This document shows, piece by piece, positions 8,212 to 15,841 of a stretch of 64,000 nt of DNA. Every line of letters begins with the position of its first letter. The first letter of the stretch is position 1. The position numbers and the translations under genes were made by a program. The notes beneath the pieces were generated by a model. It was not told where the DNA came from. It worked only from the letters and a program-made list of their open reading frames with translations, and made no database searches. The stretch spans positions 496,001 to 560,000 of the forward strand of contig NZ_JASGKT010000002.1 of the NCBI RefSeq assembly GCF_047600445.1, written 5' to 3'. This DNA is from Piscinibacter sp047600445. GTDB taxonomy: Bacteria > Pseudomonadota > Gammaproteobacteria > Burkholderiales > Burkholderiaceae_C.

Positions 8212-9323
8212 CCGCAAGCGCCGTCGAGCGGGAAGAAGACCCGTTCCTGCGCTGGCCGGACGGCCGCATCAACGGCATGTTCGACAGCGTGCCCGAGCCG
8301 GCGCCGCACTTCGCCGGCCCGCTGCTCGCCGGGCGCGCGCACGTTCTTGCTGGCCTCGGTGGTACGTCGAAGACACGCCTTCAGTACGGGCTCGGCGCCG
8401 GCGCCGTGCTCGGCACGCTGCCCTGGTCTTGGCAGGTCCACCGCACCGGCAGCGCGGCGCTGTTCCTCACAGAGGACACCGTGGCCGATGTTCATGCCAC
8501 CGTGCACGAGCTGGGCAAAGGCCTCGGGGCAGAAGAGCGAAAGCTGCTCACGCAAAGGCTGCGCGTGTACGCGCTCGCCGGACGCTCGATGCGCCTTCTC
8601 GCCGCAAGCGGCATGGCGCTGCACGAGACGGACGCCTACGACTGGCTCATGCGTCAGCTTCTCGCGATGCCCGAGCCACTGGTCTTCGTCGGCCTTGATC
8701 CCGCGCTCGCGCTCACCGAAGGCAACGAACTCGACCAGGCGCACCAGCGCCGGCTCGGCGAGCTGGTCGATCGCATCGCCATCGACACCGGTGCCTGCGT
8801 CCTGCTGACAGCGCATGCGGCGAAGGGGTTGCAACAGGCTGAAGAGCTGGGATCACACGCCGCGCGCGGTGGCGGTGCGCTGACGGATGCTGTCCGCGGC
8901 GAACTCGTGCTGCGCACGATGACCGCCGACGAGGCAAGGCGCTTCCAGATCGACGACATCGTGGAGCGCAAGCGCCACGTTCAGCTCGCGCTGACGAAGG
9001 CGAACCACTGCCCGCCCGAGGCCTTCGCACCCATCTGGCTGAAGCGAGGGCCGTCCGGCCTGCTGTCGGAGGTGACGCTTGAGCAGGTCGAGCGCGGTTC
9101 GGTCGGCGACAGGGAACAGCGCGCGCTCGACCTCCTGCGCAAGGCCAACGGATCGGGCGAGACGGCCTTCCGCTTCTGGCAGGCGGAATGCGAGGCGGCT
9201 GGGCTGATCGCGCAGGGTTCGGAGGGCTCGCGCGAGAAGGCAATGCAACGCATCAAGAGCGCGCTTCTGGCCGCTGGGATGGTTGCCAAGGGAAGCAGCC
9301 GGGGCATGTGGATTCCGACATGA
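8208..9323 (+). CDS. RepA-like AAA ATPase (AAA_25 type replicative helicase/loader)
   Basis: 371 residues, starting GTG with a 4-bp overlap. The P-loop HVLAGLGGTSKT (residues 45-56) has the RSF1010 RepA/AAA_25 style, although the Gly before the catalytic Lys is Ser. Walker B lies in PLVFVGLDPALALTEG. The C-terminal region (about 300-371) looks like a winged helix (AFRFWQAECEAAGLIAQGS ... KSALLAAGMV). Such proteins unwind or load at phage, satellite and plasmid origins. A hairpin and iteron-like repeats follow immediately. Confidence 0.78.
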   Translation: MTASAVEREEDPFLRWPDGRINGMFDSVPEPAPHFAGPLLAGRAHVLAGLGGTSKTRLQYGLGAGAVLGTLPWSWQVHRTGSAALFLTEDTVADVHATVHELGKGLGAEERKLLTQRLRVYALAGRSMRLLAASGMALHETDAYDWLMRQLLAMPEPLVFVGLDPALALTEGNELDQAHQRRLGELVDRIAIDTGACVLLTAHAAKGLQQAEELGSHAARGGGALTDAVRGELVLRTMTADEARRFQIDDIVERKRHVQLALTKANHCPPEAFAPIWLKRGPSGLLSEVTLEQVERGSVGDREQRALDLLRKANGSGETAFRFWQAECEAAGLIAQGSEGSREKAMQRIKSALLAAGMVAKGSSRGMWIPT

Positions 9324-9344
9324 ACGGACAGACGCCCCCACCGC

Positions 9345-9391
9345 AACGGACGGACAGACAACCCCTAAAGGGGTTTGTCTGTCTGTCTGTT
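9345..9391. repeat. Long inverted repeat (21-bp stem) after the replication ATPase
   Basis: Arms 9345-9365 and 9370-9391 pair over 21 bp with one bulged T and two G-U pairs around a TAAA loop. The inner part is CCCC TAAA GGGG flanked by GACAGACA/TGTCTGTC. No T-run follows, so it is not a classic terminator. It may be part of an origin or a regulatory structure. Confidence 0.75.
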
Positions 9392-9413
9392 CGCTGCGGT
9401 GTCCGCTTTGTCC

Positions 9414-9453
9414 GTTCGTTGTCTGCTCGTTTGTCTGTTCGTTGTCTGCTCGT
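9414..9453 (+). repeat. Two 17-bp direct repeats, iteron-like
   Basis: GTTCGTTGTCTGCTCGT occurs perfectly at 9414-9430 and 9437-9453 (period 23 bp), with shorter GTCTGTTCG echoes from 9381 onward. They lie between the RepA-like ATPase and the HNH gene, in a 159-bp stretch without a gene. Confidence 0.75.
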
Positions 9454-9482
9454 ATGCCGGCGCAGCCGGCGGAAAGGTCGCG

Positions 9483-9803
9483 ATGTCCAAGCTGAAGATC
9501 CGCCGCCTGGGCGACCGCGTCGCGCTCGCCGACCTGTCCGTCGCGAAGCCGCCGAAGGAAGGCGGCCGCGGCAGTGCCTCCGAGCGCGGCTACGACTGGA
9601 AGTGGCAGAAGGCCAGACGGGCCTACCTCGCCAAGCATCCGATCTGCGTGATGTGCGAGCAGCGCGGCGTGGTCAGGCAGGCCACAGTCGTCGACCACAG
9701 GGTGCCGCACAAGGGCGATCAGACGCTGTTCTGGGATCGGGCGAACTGGCAGTCGCTGTGCCAGCCCTGCCACGACGGGCCGAAGCGGGCGCAGGAGCGG
9801 TGA
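9483..9803 (+). CDS. Phage HNH endonuclease
   Basis: 106 residues. The zinc knuckle and HNH core are clear: CVMCEQRG, then TVVDHRVPHKGD (DH), WDRANWQSLCQPCHDGP (N...C..CH). The N-terminal RGYDWKWQKARRAYLAKHP is the usual phage HNH lead-in. Such nucleases sit beside terminase genes in HK97-type phages and assist DNA packaging; here no terminase follows. The open frame continues upstream to 9375 but runs through the iteron-like repeats, so the ATG at 9483 is used. Confidence 0.85.
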   Translation: MSKLKIRRLGDRVALADLSVAKPPKEGGRGSASERGYDWKWQKARRAYLAKHPICVMCEQRGVVRQATVVDHRVPHKGDQTLFWDRANWQSLCQPCHDGPKRAQER

Positions 9804-9904
9804 CCGGGGGGGTAGGGGCAAGGCAAAACGCCGCCTTGCTCCTGACCTGCCGCCCGCTCACGCAGAGAAAAAATTCCCTGTTCAGCAGCAAATCAAATCA
9901 GCAA

Positions 9905-10207
9905 ATGACACCCACACCAGACCCCGAGCGGCCGGCCTTTGAAGCCCGCGTGGCCGCTACCGAGGCCGTGCTGCGAGCCCGCTGCGACGACGAGGAGTCA
10001 TTCATCACCGCTGATGGTCGGGTCGGCGAGTCCGTCGCGGCCGAGCTGCTGGGCATCGCGGAGGGCACGCTGGCCAACAAGCGCCGCGCCGGCAAGGCAC
10101 CGCCGCACTTTCAGGTCGGCGGGCGAGGGCATCCGATCACCTACCGCCTTCACGACCTGGCCGAATGGCTGGAGGCCTTCCGCAACTTCGGCCACGACTC
10201 CCAATGA
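9905..10207 (+). CDS. Small helix-turn-helix protein (possible terminase-small-subunit-like)
   Basis: 100 residues. The centre, ESVAAELLGIAEGTLANKRR then PPHFQVGGRGHPITYRLHDLAEWLEA, is a MerR/HTH_17-type winged helix, like phage DNA-binding proteins of the AlpA/excisionase class. Its place between HNH and capsid is where a terminase small subunit usually lies, so DNA recognition for packaging is possible, but the sequence fits a regulator equally well. The start is the ATG at 9905; the ribosome site is weak. Confidence 0.65.
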   Translation: MTPTPDPERPAFEARVAATEAVLRARCDDEESFITADGRVGESVAAELLGIAEGTLANKRRAGKAPPHFQVGGRGHPITYRLHDLAEWLEAFRNFGHDSQ

Positions 10208-10301
10208 AGTGCCACGAGTCCCCACGAGTTCCAACGTCTGCCGATGGACGCGACTCCATCGTGGCTTGCATGCTCGGCGCATCTCGGCTCAGACGATTAT
10301 C

Positions 10302-11405
10302 ATGACCCTCCCTCGCGGCATGCTCTTTGCGCGCTCCGTCATCGCGGCTTCGGCGCGCAAGCTCCACACGTTGGCCCCGGACCAGCTGACGGCGTTCATG
10401 ACTGCGCGCTGGGGCGCGCGTTCCGCGGCCGGCGCGCTGGCCGTTCTCGGCGGTGCACACGACAGGGGCGCCCTCGAAAACATGGTCGGGCTCGTCAAGG
10501 CTGGCGTCGGCAACGTGGACGGGTCAGCGGACGCCCTCGTGCAGCAGTACGTGAGCGCCAAGGTCGAGTTCTTCGACGCCGCCTCCGACCTCTCCCTCTT
10601 CGGGAGCGTCCCGGGGTTGCGGAGAGTGCCGGCGCGCGTGCCCGTGGTCGGCGTCAGCACGCCGATGACCGCGTACTGGCGCAGCAAGGGCAAGGCGGCC
10701 CGCTTCTCCGCCGGCGCCTTCTCGCGCGACGACATCGAGCCGCTGACCGTCTCGACGATCATGGCGGCGTCGAAGGAACTGATCGAAGCGCCGCAGGCGG
10801 AAGGTGTGTTCCTCCGCGACATGCTGCGCGCGGCGGCCGCGCTGGCCGACAGCGCATTCATCGACGAGACGAACGGCGGCGCCGCCGGCCTCACGCCGCC
10901 GGCCATCAACCACGGCGCGCCGTCGATCGTGTCCAGCGGCGACCTTGCTGCCGATGTCGAGGCGGCGCTGGAACTGTTCAGTGGCGATTTCAAGACCGCC
11001 TGCTGGTGCATGCATCCGCGAATCGCCGCGAAGGTGGGTGTGCGCGCCGGCGGCAAGGGCATCGGGGCAGACCTGGGCGCGCTCGGCGGAAAGCTGGCCG
11101 GCCTTCCCGTCTGCACGACCTCCGGCGCTCGCTTCGTCGCCGGCGGCGCCTCGATCACGCTGCTCGACGGCGGCTCAGTCGCGCTGCTCGATGAAGGCGG
11201 CAGCGTGAGCCAAGCCGAAGAGGCGACGGTGGAAATGGACACCGCGCCCTCGGGCGACGGGAACGTTCCGACGGCATCCAGCCAGAGGCTCGTGAGCCTG
11301 TGGCAGAACGACATGGTCGGCCTGCTGCTGAACTGGCGCCTCAACTGGAAGAGCGCCAGGCCGGGCGGCGTCATCGTCATCACCGGCGCGGAGTACGACG
11401 CGTGA
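10302..11405 (+). CDS. HK97-type major capsid protein
   Basis: 367 residues. The C-terminal half has the HK97-fold major capsid pattern: DMLRAAAALADSAFIDETNGG, CWCMHPRIAAKV, the LGGKLAGLPVCTTSG strand-turn and the final SLWQNDMVGLLLNWRLNWKSARPGGVIVITG. The N-terminal about 120 residues could act as a scaffolding domain, as no separate scaffold or protease gene is present. The start ATG at 10302 has only a weak ribosome site; ATG 10320 is an alternative. It comes before the portal gene, the reverse of the usual order, and overlaps it by GTGA. Confidence 0.82.
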   Translation: MTLPRGMLFARSVIAASARKLHTLAPDQLTAFMTARWGARSAAGALAVLGGAHDRGALENMVGLVKAGVGNVDGSADALVQQYVSAKVEFFDAASDLSLFGSVPGLRRVPARVPVVGVSTPMTAYWRSKGKAARFSAGAFSRDDIEPLTVSTIMAASKELIEAPQAEGVFLRDMLRAAAALADSAFIDETNGGAAGLTPPAINHGAPSIVSSGDLAADVEAALELFSGDFKTACWCMHPRIAAKVGVRAGGKGIGADLGALGGKLAGLPVCTTSGARFVAGGASITLLDGGSVALLDEGGSVSQAEEATVEMDTAPSGDGNVPTASSQRLVSLWQNDMVGLLLNWRLNWKSARPGGVIVITGAEYDA

Positions 11406-13288
11406 CCAGCACCACCGTGGGCCTCGTTCAGCGCGTCCGCGACGCGGTGAGCGTGATCGTCGGCAAGCGCGCCCTCTCGTCCGTGCCAGGCCGAGGCCGC
11501 TTCCTCGGCTTCGTGATGGACAATGATTTCCAGACCGACATCGCCATCAACGCGGACACGGCGCTGTCGTTCTCGACCGCGTTCGCGTGCGTGACGACGA
11601 TCGCATCGGACGTGTCGAAGCTCAGCCTGCGCCTGATGACGAAGGTCGGCAGCGTCTGGGAAGAGACCGACGTGTCGACCTACTCGCCGCTGCTGCGCGA
11701 GCCGAACCACTTCCAGACCCGCCAGCAGTTCATCGAGACCTGGCAGCTGTCGAAACAGTCACGCGGCAACACCTACGGCCTACTGGCGCGCGACGGCGCC
11801 GGCAACGTGCGCGCGATCTACATCCTCGATCCGCTGCGCGTGCGCCCGCTCGTGGCGCCGAACGGAGACGTGTTCTACGGCCTGAACTCCGACGACCTGT
11901 CGCGCCTGCCGTATGACATCGAGGCGGTGCCCGCCTCCGAGATCATCCACGACCGGTTCAACTGCCTCTTCCACCCGCTCGTCGGCCTCTCGCCGCTGTA
12001 CGCATGCAGCCTCGCCGCCGCGCAGGGCCTGAACATCCAGAAGAACGCCGCGAAGCTGTTCGCGAACATGAGCCGGCCCGGCGGCATCCTGACCGCGCCC
12101 GGCGAGATCAGCGACGAGACCGCTGAGCGGCTCAAGACGCAGTGGGAGAAGAACTACAGCGGCAACAACGTCGGCAAGATCGCCGTGCTCGGCGACGACC
12201 TGAAGTTCCAGGCGCTTGCGATGAAAGCCGACGAAGCTCAGATGGCCGAGATGCTCGGCCTGAGCGATCAGCAGGTCGCGCGCGCGTTCAAGGTGCCGGC
12301 GTTCCTCGTCGGCATCGGCGACGCGCCGAGCTACGACAACGTGCAGGCGCTGTGGCAGCAGTACTACTCCCAGTGCTTGCAGGCGCAAATCGAGGCCGTT
12401 GAGACGCTGCTCGACCGCGCGATGCGGCTCGATCCGCGCGTCTACCGCACCGAGTTCGATCTCGACGACCTGCTGCGCATGGACAGCGCCACGCTGGCCG
12501 AGGTGGAGGGCACGCTCGTGCAGCGCGGCATCAGCGCGCCGAACGAGGCGCGGCGGAAGTTCGGCCGCGGGCCTGTCGCCGGCGGCGAGACGCCCTACCT
12601 ACAGCAGCAGAACTTCAGCCTCGCCGCGCTGGCGAAGCGTGACAGCCAGGACGATCCGTTCAAGACGGGCGGCAGCGCGCCGGCGGCGGCGCTCATGCTG
12701 GAGCCCTCGTCGGGCAAAGGGCAGAAGGCCGCAATCGTGCAGGCCATCAAGGCCGAGATGGCAACGGCCCTGAACGATTCGCCTGTGGTGGCGCGCCTCG
12801 ACAATGCTCTCGGCGAGGTGCTGTGCACCGTGCAGGCGCTGGCTGCCGAACTGGTGGTGCACAAAGATGCCCTGATGGCGTTGGCGGGCAGGCAACCCGA
12901 GGAGGGCGCACAGGGTGAGCCCGGCGAGATGGGTCCCATGCCCAAGCACCAGTGGGACGGCACGCGCCTGCGGTTCGAGCAAGGGCCGGACGGACGGCCC
13001 TGGGGGCCGTGGGTCGATCTGAAGGGCGAGCGCGGCTATCAGGGCATCAGCGGCGTCGTCGTGCAGAAGGTCAATGGCCCGGGCGGTTCAGGGACCGCCG
13101 CGTACCGGCACGTTCAAAGCACCGCGTCCGACACCTGGACGATCCATCACAACCTCGGCATGCGGCCGAACGTCACCGTGATCAACAGCGCTGGCGATGA
13201 GGTCGAGGGCGACAGCGACTATCCGAACGAGAACACCGTGGTTCTCACCTTCGGAGCCGCGTTCTCTGGCGAAGCGTACCTATCCTGA
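11402..13288 (+). CDS. HK97-type portal protein with collagen-like linker and tail-fibre-like C-terminal domain
   Basis: 628 residues from a GTG overlapping the capsid stop. Residues about 45-410 are a Phage_portal domain (SFSTAFACVTTIASDVSKLSL; SRGNTYGLLARDGAGNVRAI; FHPLVGLSPL; VPAFLVGIGDAPSYDNVQAL). After a low-complexity stretch (about 420-495), a Gly-Pro-rich collagen-like segment (about 500-515, GEPGEMGP) and a WDGTRLRF ... DGRPWGPWVDLKG module lead to a terminal domain (about 570-628, HVQSTASDTWTIHHNLG ... FSGEAYLS) of the kind found at the ends of tail fibres. The portal forms the dodecameric DNA gate at one capsid vertex. The fibre-like tail on a portal is unusual. Confidence 0.85.
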   Translation: MTSTTVGLVQRVRDAVSVIVGKRALSSVPGRGRFLGFVMDNDFQTDIAINADTALSFSTAFACVTTIASDVSKLSLRLMTKVGSVWEETDVSTYSPLLREPNHFQTRQQFIETWQLSKQSRGNTYGLLARDGAGNVRAIYILDPLRVRPLVAPNGDVFYGLNSDDLSRLPYDIEAVPASEIIHDRFNCLFHPLVGLSPLYACSLAAAQGLNIQKNAAKLFANMSRPGGILTAPGEISDETAERLKTQWEKNYSGNNVGKIAVLGDDLKFQALAMKADEAQMAEMLGLSDQQVARAFKVPAFLVGIGDAPSYDNVQALWQQYYSQCLQAQIEAVETLLDRAMRLDPRVYRTEFDLDDLLRMDSATLAEVEGTLVQRGISAPNEARRKFGRGPVAGGETPYLQQQNFSLAALAKRDSQDDPFKTGGSAPAAALMLEPSSGKGQKAAIVQAIKAEMATALNDSPVVARLDNALGEVLCTVQALAAELVVHKDALMALAGRQPEEGAQGEPGEMGPMPKHQWDGTRLRFEQGPDGRPWGPWVDLKGERGYQGISGVVVQKVNGPGGSGTAAYRHVQSTASDTWTIHHNLGMRPNVTVINSAGDEVEGDSDYPNENTVVLTFGAAFSGEAYLS

Positions 13289-13297
13289 GGAATTCAG

Positions 13298-13549
13298 ATG
13301 GAAGAGCTGGTGTTCAGCGCTACCGACTCCGAGGCGGAGCGCAATCGAAAGGCCGCGGTGATCATCGAGGCCGAGTTGACCAAGTTCGCCAGTGCTCTGC
13401 GAGCGGCTGGCCACCCGGATTGGTTCATCGAGTCGCAACTGCCGAGGCTGCGTGCTGCCGGAATGCGGCTGTGGAGTGATGAATGGGCGCACATGGCCGC
13501 GACGGCTGCCCATTTGTCGCGCTTGTCCTCCGCAGGGAGGGTGCACTGA
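13298..13549 (+). CDS. Hypothetical phage protein between portal and tape measure
   Basis: 83 residues with a clear ribosome site (GAGGAATTC) before its ATG. It is mostly helical (AERNRKAAVIIEAELTKFASALRAAG; WFIESQLPRLRAAGMRLWSDEWAHMA). In siphophages a small gene before the tape measure often encodes a tail assembly chaperone, but this sequence is not recognisably one. The TGA overlaps the next ATG (TGATG), so translation is coupled. Confidence 0.65.
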   Translation: MEELVFSATDSEAERNRKAAVIIEAELTKFASALRAAGHPDWFIESQLPRLRAAGMRLWSDEWAHMAATAAHLSRLSSAGRVH

Positions 13550-15750
13550 TGGTTGCGGGGAGCATCGTCATTTCCTTGCTCGCGGCGACGGGGAGCTTCA
13601 TCACAGACATGAAGCGCTCGGAGAAGGCGCTCAGGGAACTCCGTAAGGAAGCCGTCGATGCGGGCCGGAAGATCGGCCTGGGGATTTCTGCCGTTGGTGT
13701 CGCCACGGCCTACATGGTGAAACAGCAGATCGACGCTGCTGATGCCGCAGGCAAGGCCGCACAGGCGGCCGGCGTCTCGGTAGATACCTACACTGCGCTG
13801 GCCTACGCCGCCGAGCTCTCCGGCGTGGAGGCCGCCGGGCTGAGCACCGCGCTGAGAGAGCTGAACAAGAGCCTGGTCAGCAACGACCCTGCGTTCAAGC
13901 AGCTCGGCGTCTCCATTCGAGACTCAAGCGGAAATCTCAAGGCCAGCGAGCGCGTGCTCGCGGAGGTCGCGGATCGCTTCTCCGCGATGCCTGATGGCCC
14001 GAAGAAGGCCGCGCTGGCGATCGAGCTCTTCGGCAAGGCCGGCACCGACCTGATCCCTTTGCTGAACAGCGGCAGCGCCGGCATCGGGCGGCTCACCGAA
14101 GAGGCCAAGCGGCTGGGTGTTGTCATCGACGACGAGACGGCAAAGGCGGCCGAAGAACTCAACGACAACTTGAGCCGCCTGAAGAAATCGGGCGAGGGTC
14201 TGGCGCTGCAACTGGCCAAGGAGGTGACACCGACCCTGGTGGAGCTATCCGACCATGCACTCAAGAACGCACGCGACTTCGGCATCCTGCGCGGCTCGTT
14301 CATGGCGTTGTACGAGGTGATCCTCGGTGGTGCCGAGCCGGCCGACATGCTGGAGAAGCAGTCGAAGACCACCAGCGACTCCATCAAGGGACTGCGAGCG
14401 GAGATCGAGAAGCTCACGGCACGCGGCGTCGGCGAGAACTTCCAGGGCGGCGTGCTGGGACAGTTGCGTCAACGACTCGCCGAGGAAGAGGCGCGCGCCA
14501 AGACCATTACGCAGGAGCTCAACGATGCGCTCAACGCGGCGGCCGGTCGCACGACGTTCGGCCGCGGCGTTGGGTTCACCGATCCGCGCCTGCCGAAGCC
14601 TCCGACACCAGATGACCCCAAGAAGCACAGCGCCATCACCAGCGAGGCGCAGCGTTATCTCGAAACGCTCCAGAAGCAGGTCGAAGAAACGCTCGACCTC
14701 ACGACCTACGAGAAGGCGCTGCTCGACATTCAGGAAGGCCGCATCAAGGGCCTGACGCCGGCGATGGAGAAGGCCATCCTCGCGCAAGCGGAGTTCAACG
14801 ATCTGAACAAACAAGCGATCGAACTGCGCGAAGCCGAGGTGGCCGGCGAGACCGCGCGCGGCCGCGCCCAACTCGACAGCCTCGAATCTCTGATGAAGGG
14901 CAACGCCGAGCTGCGCCGCGAGATCGACCTGTTCGGCCTCGACGAGCTGGGCCTGCTCGGCGTGGAGCGCGCGCGCATCAGCAGCACGCGGGCGCTGAAG
15001 GAAGAGGAACTGGCGCGCCAGGAAGCCGCCGGCGTCACCGAGACGCAGCTCCAGGCGCTTCAGCAGGAGATCGACCTGCTGCGCGAACGCGAGGGCCTGC
15101 TGGGTCAGCGCATCCAGAAGGGAATCGACCAGAAGGCAGCCGAGGAAGCGAAGCGCACGGGCGACGAAGCCTCGTCCGCGCTAGCCTATGCGATCGAGCG
15201 AGGCCTTCTCGATGGTTTCCACCGCGGCGCGGACCTGAACAAGATCTTCCTCAACGAAATGAAGGCGCAGTTCGCGAAGACGGTCCTGAGGCCACGGATC
15301 AATTTCCTGGTGGAAGAGAGCAACAAGCTCATCGCCATGCTGATCCGCTTGGCCATCAGCGCGCTCCTGGGCAACGACAGCGGCTTCGGAACGGGCGCGG
15401 GCTACGGCAGCATGGACATCGGTGGCTTCCTCGCCAGCGGCGGCCCCGCGGCGGCCGGCACCGCCTACGTTGTCGGCGAGAAGGGGCCTGAGCTGTTCGT
15501 GCCCAACACGGCGGGGCGCGTGATCCCGAACGATGCGCTCGGGCGCGGCGATATGAAGGTCGTCGTCAACGCGCCGCCTGGCACGACGGTCGCGCGACAG
15601 TCTCAGATCGACTCCAACACGCTGGAGGTCTGGCTGGAGATGGCCGACCAGCGCGTGGCCCGAGGAATCGCAAGTGGAGGCGGCGCCACCTCCAGGGCGC
15701 TTCAAGGGCGCGGAATCCGGCAGGATGCTGCATTGGCGCGGCGAGGGTAG
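13549..15750 (+). CDS. Tape-measure-like phage tail protein
   Basis: 733 residues. The N-terminus (MVAGSIVISLLAATGSFITDMKRSEKALREL) and the following KAAQAAGVSVDTYTALAYAAELSGV ... LSTALRELNKSLV match phage tail tape-measure proteins. Long coiled-coil stretches (about 290-560) follow, then a hydrophobic segment (LIAMLIRLAISALL) and a C-terminal GTAYVVGEKGPELFVPN ... GRVIPND motif typical of the family. These proteins set tail length and enter the host at DNA ejection. No tail tube or baseplate gene accompanies it, so it could need a helper's tail or be a remnant. Confidence 0.78.
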   Translation: MVAGSIVISLLAATGSFITDMKRSEKALRELRKEAVDAGRKIGLGISAVGVATAYMVKQQIDAADAAGKAAQAAGVSVDTYTALAYAAELSGVEAAGLSTALRELNKSLVSNDPAFKQLGVSIRDSSGNLKASERVLAEVADRFSAMPDGPKKAALAIELFGKAGTDLIPLLNSGSAGIGRLTEEAKRLGVVIDDETAKAAEELNDNLSRLKKSGEGLALQLAKEVTPTLVELSDHALKNARDFGILRGSFMALYEVILGGAEPADMLEKQSKTTSDSIKGLRAEIEKLTARGVGENFQGGVLGQLRQRLAEEEARAKTITQELNDALNAAAGRTTFGRGVGFTDPRLPKPPTPDDPKKHSAITSEAQRYLETLQKQVEETLDLTTYEKALLDIQEGRIKGLTPAMEKAILAQAEFNDLNKQAIELREAEVAGETARGRAQLDSLESLMKGNAELRREIDLFGLDELGLLGVERARISSTRALKEEELARQEAAGVTETQLQALQQEIDLLREREGLLGQRIQKGIDQKAAEEAKRTGDEASSALAYAIERGLLDGFHRGADLNKIFLNEMKAQFAKTVLRPRINFLVEESNKLIAMLIRLAISALLGNDSGFGTGAGYGSMDIGGFLASGGPAAAGTAYVVGEKGPELFVPNTAGRVIPNDALGRGDMKVVVNAPPGTTVARQSQIDSNTLEVWLEMADQRVARGIASGGGATSRALQGRGIRQDAALARRG

Positions 15751-15768
15751 GGGCAGCAACCGGCATCC

Positions 15769-15787
15769 GGGGGAACTGGCGGGGGAC
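15769..15787. repeat. GGGGGAAC repeats near the right end of the element
   Basis: GGGGGAAC (15769-15776) and GGGGGAC (15781-15787) repeat the motif found beside the left end at 5572-5631, in the same 12-bp phasing. This is the arrangement expected when an integrase with arm sites on both sides of attP has integrated. It places the right junction soon after 15790, but no tRNA-derived core is recognisable there. Confidence 0.45.
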
Positions 15788-15841
15788 ACCTGAGCGTTGC
15801 GCCGAACCCTAACCCGCATGGCTGCTGCATTTCAGGGGAAC

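Larger units (their letters stand above)
5457..15800 (+). mobile_element. Integrated element in tRNA-Ser(CGA): phage satellite or reduced prophage
   Basis: About 10.3 kb, all genes on the plus strand. The order is integrase, two unknowns, AlpA-like regulator, small unknown, RepA-like ATPase, hairpin plus repeats, HNH nuclease, HTH protein, HK97-type capsid, portal, small unknown and tape-measure-like protein. GGGGGAAC motifs lie at both ends, as expected for integrase arm sites. No terminase, maturation protease, connector, tail tube or lysis gene is visible. The size and the integrase-AlpA-replication-capsid plan fit a satellite; a decayed prophage is the alternative. The right end is uncertain, as no duplicated tRNA end was found. 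Confidence 0.75.

Noticed and set aside
9375..9482. Upstream extension of the HNH gene
   Set aside because: The added residues (MSVCLFAAVSALSV...) come from the iteron-like repeats, and the domain begins after the ATG at 9483.
10706..10722. CTTCTCCGCC match to the tRNA acceptor end inside the capsid gene
   Set aside because: Only ten bases match, in a coding region, with no T-arm before it; chance in GC-rich DNA.
15790..15840. Integron attC-like site before the GNAT gene
   Set aside because: A GTTGCGCC...GAACCCTAAC stretch is suggestive, but the paired core sites and imperfect palindrome of attC are absent.
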